This document shows, one piece after another, positions 53,238 to 58,733 of a stretch of DNA of 58,733 nucleotides; position 1 is the first letter of the stretch, and each line of letters begins with the position of its first letter. Source of the stretch: Candidatus Amulumruptor caecigallinarius. GTDB lineage: Bacteria > Bacteroidota > Bacteroidia > Bacteroidales > Muribaculaceae. The position numbers and the translations under genes are program-made. The notes under the pieces were generated by a model. It searched no databases. It was not told where the DNA came from and saw only the letters and a program-made list of their open reading frames with translations. The stretch spans positions 1-58,733 of the forward strand of contig JAMPDQ010000008.1 in assembly GCA_023665575.1 (NCBI GenBank), given 5' to 3'.

Positions 53238-54638
53238 TTATTTTATCAATTTGCCATCCTGTCTGAGCCTTGCAATCACAGCTCCGAGAATGCCATGCAC
53301 AAAAGCGCCACTCTTCGAAGTGGAATAAGATTTTGCAAGCTCTATATATTCATTCACACTCACTGTGAGCGGAATCTTGGGAAAATTCATAATCTCTGCC
53401 AATGCCGTCTCGAGAATCACAAAGTCCATGAATGCAATGCGTTCACTGTCCCAATTGCTTCCTTCGGCTGCTTCGGAGATATATCTTCCGTAAAGCTCCT
53501 TGTTCTTATAAAGTGCTTTCACCAGCTCATCGCCGAAACGCTCATCCTCTTCATCTTTGAATTTATCAAGCACAACATTGACAGAATCTCCTTCGGCCAC
53601 CTTTCTGAAACTCTTCACAACAAATGTGGAGAGAATATCGATATCGTCATTCCAGAACACGGATTTTTCCTCAAGAGTCTCAAGGAAATCCACATTTTCG
53701 AGCACAAGGTGTTTCAGCAGATTTCTGCAGAAATCATAATCCTCCTGCACATCATTGATGCCGCTGTTCATATAATCGCGATATATATCCGATTCCGTAA
53801 CCGACTTCAGGAGTCTGCGCATCATCACCGGCTCTTCCGTGAGCCATGAAATGTGGCGGTGTTCCACCTCTTTTCTCAGTCGGTCATTGATTCGGAGTGC
53901 GGCTATAATCCGGTTGTCGACAAATTTCATGTTCGGATTGATATCCTCCTCCGTTTTCAGGAATTTATTGCGGTTCTCATCCAGAATTGACATCTGAAGG
54001 TCGGCAAGTTCCACCGGAAGGGCGAGCAGCCTGAAATAGAGATCGCGCGAGGTTTCAAGACTGTTGTGCAGGGCTGTCACCACCTCATTCACATTATCGT
54101 GCGACTGCATGAAATTCACAAATGTGTCATTCATCATGTCAATCATTCTTTCAAACCCCTTAAGCGTGAAATTCGGGCGAGACTCCACCTCTTTTCTCAC
54201 GGCCGGCGAAGTTATGACAACATGATTAAAAAGATTTTTCCACACTATTTCCCCTGCTGCCGGGTCGGCCTTGTCGAGCTCTTTCAGATACATTTTATAT
54301 ACGCCCGACTCCTTGATTTCTTCAGCAACACTTTCGAGCGAGCCCGCGAACGGAAATCCGCTGCTTCCGTATTTACCGAGCAACGACTTTACGATGTCGT
54401 CAATCACTATTCTGGAGATGAAGCCTGTGGCGGCAAGCGGATATTCATTTCTTCTTCTTTCAACAGCCTGCGACAGCTTAATCATCAGCACCAGCATGTC
54501 AAGATACAGGGAATATGCGAAACGCTTCTCCTTGGTGGGAGCCGAAGGGGAGTCTTCGAGTGAAAACTGCTTTTCCACAAGCAGAAAGGAATAGAGAATC
54601 TGAATTACCTTAATGCGGATCAATATACGATTTATCAT
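53238..54638 (-). CDS. nusB: NusB family antitermination protein with large insertion
   Basis: This RNA-binding helical protein acts with NusE in rRNA transcription antitermination. The N-terminal RILIRIKVIQILYSFL and the C-terminal domain (about 380-466, with EYIELAKSYSTSKSGAFVHGIL) are clearly NusB. The protein is 466 residues, against about 140 in E. coli and about 300 in Bacteroides, so a helical insertion of more than 150 residues lies in the middle (about 70-230). It leads the operon with yajC, ybbR and coaE and has a clear promoter upstream. Confidence 0.88.
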   Translation of the reverse strand: MINRILIRIKVIQILYSFLLVEKQFSLEDSPSAPTKEKRFAYSLYLDMLVLMIKLSQAVERRRNEYPLAATGFISRIVIDDIVKSLLGKYGSSGFPFAGSLESVAEEIKESGVYKMYLKELDKADPAAGEIVWKNLFNHVVITSPAVRKEVESRPNFTLKGFERMIDMMNDTFVNFMQSHDNVNEVVTALHNSLETSRDLYFRLLALPVELADLQMSILDENRNKFLKTEEDINPNMKFVDNRIIAALRINDRLRKEVEHRHISWLTEEPVMMRRLLKSVTESDIYRDYMNSGINDVQEDYDFCRNLLKHLVLENVDFLETLEEKSVFWNDDIDILSTFVVKSFRKVAEGDSVNVVLDKFKDEEDERFGDELVKALYKNKELYGRYISEAAEGSNWDSERIAFMDFVILETALAEIMNFPKIPLTVSVNEYIELAKSYSTSKSGAFVHGILGAVIARLRQDGKLIK

Positions 54639-54707
54639 AACTCTTTATGAATATTACGCGCTGAGAGTTCCGTTTTATTCAACAGCAACAAGCACGCCAA
54701 GTTTCCA

Positions 54708-54739
54708 CAAAATTACGATAATATTTGGAATTGCACAAA
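54708..54739 (-). promoter_or_regulatory. Promoter of the nusB-yajC-ybbR-coaE operon
   Basis: On the minus strand TTTG (54739-54736), 20 bases, then TAATTTTG (54715-54708) fit the Bacteroidetes -33/-7 pattern. The leader to nusB would be about 60 bases. Confidence 0.6.
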
Positions 54740-54756
54740 TGAAATGAGGCCTTAGC

Positions 54757-55503
54757 CTAATGATTCTGCAGCGAGCGCTGGCGCACTGCCTCATACATCA
54801 TCACACCGGCAGCCACCGACACATTGAGCGAAGAAATATTTCCAAGCACAGGGATTGTGGCCATTTCATCACAAATGCGAAGCACATTTTCAGAAATTCC
54901 CGTGTCTTCGCTTCCCATCACAATTGCCACGGGCACTGTGAAATCAATTTGTGTATAATCCACAGCTCCCTTTTCAGAAGCTGCCACCACTTTGATGCCT
55001 GACTGCTGAAGGAATCTTACGGCCGCCGCAAGGTCATTTTCTCGACACACAGGCACATAAAACAATCCTCCGGCTGATGTTTTCACCGCATCCGGGGTCA
55101 CCGACACACTTCCCCTCTCCGGTATAAGGATACCATCCACACCGGCGCAATCGGCCGTGCGGCCAATCGCACCGAAATTCCGGGTGTCAGTCAGCCCGTC
55201 AAGCACAAGCAGCAGCGGGGTTTTCCCCTCTTCATAAAGGGCCGGCACAAGATTCTCAAGCCGCTGATACTCCACCGGCGAGATGATTGCTATCGCGCCC
55301 TGGTGATTTTTCATAGTGATGCGATTGAGCTTCTCTACGGGCACTTTCTGCATAACCACGCCATATTCGCGGATTTTATAAAGGAGCTCCTTTGCAAGAT
55401 CCCCGCCCAGGTCTCTGCGCACCAGCACCTTGTCTATATTTTTCCCTGATTCCACGGCTTCAATCACAGCCCTGATTCCAAATATATAGTCTGATTTATT
55501 CAT
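54757..55503 (-). CDS. rlmB: 23S rRNA (guanosine2251-2'-O)-methyltransferase
   Basis: This SpoU-class SAM enzyme methylates the ribose of G2251 in 23S rRNA. The 248-residue protein has a small N-terminal L30e-like domain (1-80, with GIRAVIEAVESGK) and a SPOUT knot domain. Motif 1 is VLDGLTDTRNFGAIGRTA near residue 103, motif 2 VMGSEDTGIS near 195 and motif 3 IPVLGNISSLNVSVAAGVMMYE near 218. The start overlaps the end of recN by four bases, so the two are coupled. Confidence 0.94.
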   Translation of the reverse strand: MNKSDYIFGIRAVIEAVESGKNIDKVLVRRDLGGDLAKELLYKIREYGVVMQKVPVEKLNRITMKNHQGAIAIISPVEYQRLENLVPALYEEGKTPLLLVLDGLTDTRNFGAIGRTADCAGVDGILIPERGSVSVTPDAVKTSAGGLFYVPVCRENDLAAAVRFLQQSGIKVVAASEKGAVDYTQIDFTVPVAIVMGSEDTGISENVLRICDEMATIPVLGNISSLNVSVAAGVMMYEAVRQRSLQNH

Positions 55504-57197
55504 ACATCTTCAAGTAATGCAGCCGCCACTCCCCGCGCGGCATCCGTAAGCACATTGCCGGAAATCATGCCGGCTATTTCCTCTATTCGTTCGCGCGTGG
55601 TGAGTCTTGTCACGCTTGTCTTTGTGCGGTCGCCTTCATCGCGTTTGAACACCTTGTAATGATTTTTCCCCTTTGCAGCCACCTGCGGAAGATGTGTGAT
55701 TGCAATCACCTGCATGCGCGAGCTTATATCCTTCATCAGCATGCCCATGCGGTCGGCAATCTCTCCCGACACTCCCGTATCCACTTCATCAAATATAACA
55801 GTGGGAAGCTGCATGCATCCGGCCATGATTGCCTTCATCGAAAGCATAAGCCTGGAAATTTCTCCTCCCGAGGCCACATCTTTCAAGCGATTGAGCGCAC
55901 CGTTCTTATTGAATGCGCAGAGAAATTCCACATCATCCTGTCCGTTTCCCGTGAGTTTCCTGGGTGTGACACACACCCGGAATTTAAGATTCGGCAATCC
56001 AAGCGGCATTGCTGCTGACACAAGGCGCCGCGAGAATTCCTCAGCTGCACGCACACGTGATTCAGTAAGAGCTTCCGCCTTCGTTTTCAGCATCCTGGCG
56101 AGCACTCTCCCCTCCTTTTCGAGACGCGGAATTTCGTCATTTTCTGTTTCGAGAGCAGAAATCTGACTGCTTATATTTTCATATTTAGTCACAAGTTCAT
56201 CAGCATCCTTCACCCTGAAATTCTTAATCATTTCATAATAGAGATTCATTCTGTCGGAGAGTCGCTTCAGAGTTGCCGGATCAGTATCCACCTGCTGCAA
56301 GGCATCCTCCACCGTGGCAGAGATATCTTTCACCTCCACCAGGATATTGCCCAACCGCCCGGCCAAAGATTCCGCACCCGGGTCGGTATCGCCCACAGTG
56401 GAGCCAAACACCCTGTTATCGATTTTTTCAATCAATGCGCCCGCATTGCCGAGCAAAGACACCACTCCGTTATCGCCGCCACCCAGCAGCATGTTGACAT
56501 ATGAGAGCCTTTCCCTTATTTCATCGGCATCGCTAAGCATTTCATATCTGCGCTCAATCTCAGCCAGCTCACCCCGCACCGGTCGCAACTTGTCGAGGTT
56601 AGCCTTGTGGAATTTCAGCACATCCATATTTTCAAGAGCCTTGCCGCGCTGCTCGCGACATATCTTAAGCCTCTTGTGTAATTCAGAATATTCATGATAG
56701 AGTCGGCGATACTCCTCAAGAAGCTCCGCATTGCCGGCAAAAGAATCCATTATGCTGATTCTCACAGCGGGGTCGTTGATTTCAGCATTCGCATGCTGCG
56801 AATGGATATCAATCAGCCGGCAGGCAATTTGCGATAGTGTCTGCGATGTTGCCGCGCAATTATTCACAAATATTTTCGACTTCCCCGCGGCTGACAGTTC
56901 TCTGCGGATAATTATGACAGACTCACCCGCATCGTCAATCCAGTCGATTCCACGTTCCTCGAAAAGCGTTCTGAGCGATTCGGGCACAGCAACAAACTCC
57001 GCCTCCACGATTGATTTGCGCGAACTGTCGGCTATCACTCTGGTCATGGCACGGCCACCCATTACAAGCCCCAGGGCACCGAGAATAACAGACTTCCCGG
57101 CACCCGTCTCACCCGTGATAATTGTGAGCCCTTCGTCGAACTCAAGGTTGAGACTGTCGATTAGCGCGTAATTTTCGATCTTTAGATTCTTCAACAT
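55500..57197 (-). CDS. recN: DNA repair protein RecN
   Basis: This SMC-like ATPase handles double-strand break repair. The 565-residue protein has Walker A TGETGAGKSVI near residue 29, a central coiled coil from about 150 to 360, and the C-terminal head with ASGGEISRLMLSMK (signature) near 445, the Walker B FDEVDTGVSGEIADRMG near 470 and ITHLPQVAAKG near 498. It ends in overlap with rlmB and starts 12 bases after the DUF4835 gene on the same strand. Confidence 0.95.
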   Translation of the reverse strand: MLKNLKIENYALIDSLNLEFDEGLTIITGETGAGKSVILGALGLVMGGRAMTRVIADSSRKSIVEAEFVAVPESLRTLFEERGIDWIDDAGESVIIIRRELSAAGKSKIFVNNCAATSQTLSQIACRLIDIHSQHANAEINDPAVRISIMDSFAGNAELLEEYRRLYHEYSELHKRLKICREQRGKALENMDVLKFHKANLDKLRPVRGELAEIERRYEMLSDADEIRERLSYVNMLLGGGDNGVVSLLGNAGALIEKIDNRVFGSTVGDTDPGAESLAGRLGNILVEVKDISATVEDALQQVDTDPATLKRLSDRMNLYYEMIKNFRVKDADELVTKYENISSQISALETENDEIPRLEKEGRVLARMLKTKAEALTESRVRAAEEFSRRLVSAAMPLGLPNLKFRVCVTPRKLTGNGQDDVEFLCAFNKNGALNRLKDVASGGEISRLMLSMKAIMAGCMQLPTVIFDEVDTGVSGEIADRMGMLMKDISSRMQVIAITHLPQVAAKGKNHYKVFKRDEGDRTKTSVTRLTTRERIEEIAGMISGNVLTDAARGVAAALLEDV

Positions 57198-57209
57198 CTT
57201 CCGACAGGA

Positions 57210-58133
57210 TTATCTAACCGGTTCGGGATTCTTGATTTTATTCAGACGCTCCGATTCCGTGGGATAAATCGGTTGCAGAAGGTCATACACCTTTGTGCGC
57301 TCCGTTTCGGGAGCCTGCGAATAGATATTCACCAGCTCATCGAGCTTCGAATCACGGAATATTGACAATGCCACCGACATCGGCGCATTAGAGTAAATAT
57401 TCTTAATCTCATCAAGCGAGCGGGTGATGGTTTCCCTTCCCTTGTCGGGGCTTGTCACCATTTCATCCAGACCGCGACGATGATAGTCATAGAGAAGCTG
57501 ACGAATTCCCGAGGTGTTGCCATCGGTATAGCTGCTCAGCACCGCCGAACGGTTCTTGTTGTCTTCGAATGTTTTCCATCCCACTTCGCCGCTTGATTGC
57601 TGCTGCTGCACAATAGAGGCCGCTTTCTCATAGAAACGCTCTCCACCCTTGGGTGAGAATGAATCGAAATCTATTCCCAGAAACAGATTTGCATAAAAAT
57701 CGAGGATTGCAGTGAGATTGCTTTCCGGTTGCTGCTCATTATACACAATCGGATCACCCTCGCGATATTCAAATTCCACTTTCGCATCGCGGAAATTGAA
57801 AAGAGTGGTGGTGTAGGTGCTGTTATACACCGGCCGGATCAACTGCAACTGCAAATCGCCTTTTATTCGGTCGCCGGCATATTCATTGACCGTCAGAAAG
57901 AGATTACATTCTATTTTTTCAATCGGAGAGAAAGTGGCATCGCTGAATTTTGTTTCATTCATGTAGGAATTCAGCGACTCCTTCAGCCGCTCGAATGCAT
58001 TTCTATTAGTGCCTTCAATCTGCTGGGAATTCACTTCCACGTTGCATCTGAACTCCTGTGCGGCACAATTCAACGAAGCGGCAAACATCACCGTTAAAGC
58101 CGCAACATATATTTTTGCAATTTTACATTTCAT
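57210..58133 (-). CDS. DUF4835 (PorD-like) exported protein
   Basis: This is a 307-residue exported protein with an N-terminal signal peptide (about 1-25, ending SLNCAAQ). It matches the DUF4835 family, called PorD in some type IX secretion contexts, with the family's EFRCNVEVNSQQIEGTNR opening (by position 27-44) and a NPSTYTTTLFNFRD-like strand near 110. No other type IX genes are in the window, so a secretion role is not shown here. It overlaps the coaBC stop by 11 bases and precedes recN, the usual Bacteroidales order. Confidence 0.88.
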   Translation of the reverse strand: MKCKIAKIYVAALTVMFAASLNCAAQEFRCNVEVNSQQIEGTNRNAFERLKESLNSYMNETKFSDATFSPIEKIECNLFLTVNEYAGDRIKGDLQLQLIRPVYNSTYTTTLFNFRDAKVEFEYREGDPIVYNEQQPESNLTAILDFYANLFLGIDFDSFSPKGGERFYEKAASIVQQQQSSGEVGWKTFEDNKNRSAVLSSYTDGNTSGIRQLLYDYHRRGLDEMVTSPDKGRETITRSLDEIKNIYSNAPMSVALSIFRDSKLDELVNIYSQAPETERTKVYDLLQPIYPTESERLNKIKNPEPVR

Positions 58134-58733
58134 TTGTCACATCAGTTTTCCGACAAGACATTATCTCATCCAAAATATCTGTGGCCACTTCCTTTTTCGA
58201 CTTAAGCGGAAATTCCTTGGTATATTCGGAGCTGATAATTGTCACCTTGTTGGTATCGGTGCGAAAACCTGCCCCCTTATCGCGCAACGAATTTAATACA
58301 ATCAGGTCAAGATTTTTCTTTGCGAGCTTTTGGCCGGCATTCTGCATCTCATCGCCTGTTTCAAGAGCGAAACCCACAAAACACTGTCCCGGCTTGCGAT
58401 GGGCGGCACATTCTGCCGCTATGTCGGGATTCTTCACCAGCTCCAGTGTCATACGCTCGGATTTCTCCCTCTTGATTTTTTCAGCGGCCACTGTGGCGGG
58501 GGCATAGTCGGCGACAGCCGCAGCGAAGATTGCGATGTCAGCATCCGCGCATTCAGCCAACGCCTTGTCGCGCATTTCCACTGCACTCTCCACATTTATG
58601 CGTTTCACCGCGGTATCGGCTATCTCGAGAGCAACGGGGCCGGCCACAAGAGTCACCTCAGCGCCGCGCGAAGCGCATTCTTCAGCAAGGGCAAAACCCA
58701 TCTTTGCGCTGAAAGATTCATGAGAGGGATAAG
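58123..58733 (-). CDS. coaBC: CoaBC, C-terminal part (cut by window edge)
   Basis: This is the 3' part of a bifunctional phosphopantothenoylcysteine decarboxylase/phosphopantothenate-cysteine ligase for CoA synthesis. The visible 203 residues belong to the CoaB ligase domain: SAKMGFALAEECASRGAEVTLVAGP at the edge (positions only), AAVADYAPA near the middle and a GFALETGD segment typical of the family, then NKVTIIS and the Lys-rich end. The start lies beyond base 58733. With coaE at 51.9 kb, two CoA synthesis genes fall in this neighbourhood. Confidence 0.94.
   Translation of the reverse strand, partial: YPSHESFSAKMGFALAEECASRGAEVTLVAGPVALEIADTAVKRINVESAVEMRDKALAECADADIAIFAAAVADYAPATVAAEKIKREKSERMTLELVKNPDIAAECAAHRKPGQCFVGFALETGDEMQNAGQKLAKKNLDLIVLNSLRDKGAGFRTDTNKVTIISSEYTKEFPLKSKKEVATDILDEIMSCRKTDVTNEM

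Noticed and set aside
51969-53849. A 626-codon open frame on the plus strand
   Set aside because: It runs antisense through ybbR, yajC and nusB, is unusually rich in His and Arg, and resembles no family. It is a shadow of those genes.

Overview
The window looks like a chromosomal piece of a gut Bacteroidales, most likely Muribaculaceae. This is inferred from gene content and signals, since there is no rRNA or marker tree to test it. The supporting signs are Bacteroidetes-type promoters (TAnnTTTG with an upstream TTTG), type III glutamine synthetase, GT3-type glycogen synthase beside glucan phosphorylase, DUF3127, DUF5606 and DUF4835/PorD families, a BACON-like secreted protein, an oversized NusB, and the recN-rlmB and nusB-yajC-ybbR-coaE neighbourhoods. 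No tRNA, rRNA, CRISPR array, phage or transposase gene was seen.

Layout. 1-4.0 kb: rpe, a DedA protein, a Na+/Ca2+ antiporter and a convergent FprA flavodiiron protein. 4.0-8.9 kb: a plus-strand run of a DUF486 membrane protein, a tRNA-dihydrouridine synthase, two glycosyltransferases and a flippase. 8.9-15.1 kb, minus strand: glutamine synthetase III, dapL and dapF (diaminopimelate by the aminotransferase route) and hemW. 15.2-22.4 kb: an EF-G2-type translational GTPase without the catalytic His, then glycogen synthase, glucan phosphorylase and a DUF3127 protein. 22.6-27.4 kb: three membrane acyltransferases (two are tandem paralogues sharing a 130-bp identical 5' end), an MBL-fold hydrolase and rsmG. 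27.5-33.2 kb: a complete glycine cleavage operon gcvT-gcvH-gcvPA-gcvPB-lpdA with a split P protein. 33.5-35.8 kb: a zinc metallopeptidase and a LolC/E-like permease. 35.8-48.1 kb: a twelve-gene island of Ser/Thr phospho-signalling genes. 48.6-58.7 kb: htpG, then housekeeping genes through the 3' part of coaBC.

The most interesting coding region is the 35.8-48.1 kb island. It holds two Hanks-type kinases (one fused to an FHA and a DUF805 membrane domain), two membrane-anchored PP2C phosphatases, four further FHA proteins (two with zinc ribbons, one with a degenerate FHA), a membrane protein with EF-hand-like loops, a lipoprotein and two exported proteins. No secretion-system or toxin genes accompany it. 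It reads as a self-contained membrane phospho-signalling module of unknown purpose.

The most interesting non-coding signal is a dispersed family of short inverted-repeat ends, about 20 copies, all intergenic or on stop codons. Consensus ends are TTAGAGTCTGTTTCATAAAA and TTAGGCTCCATTCCCCAAAA. Some copies are solo and some are paired as MITE-like elements of about 47 to 313 bp that share internal modules. Copies supply the stop codon and last residues of DapF and of an acyltransferase, and the U-tract of a terminator. Three tandem short-repeat tracts (7-bp and 8-bp units) also occur.
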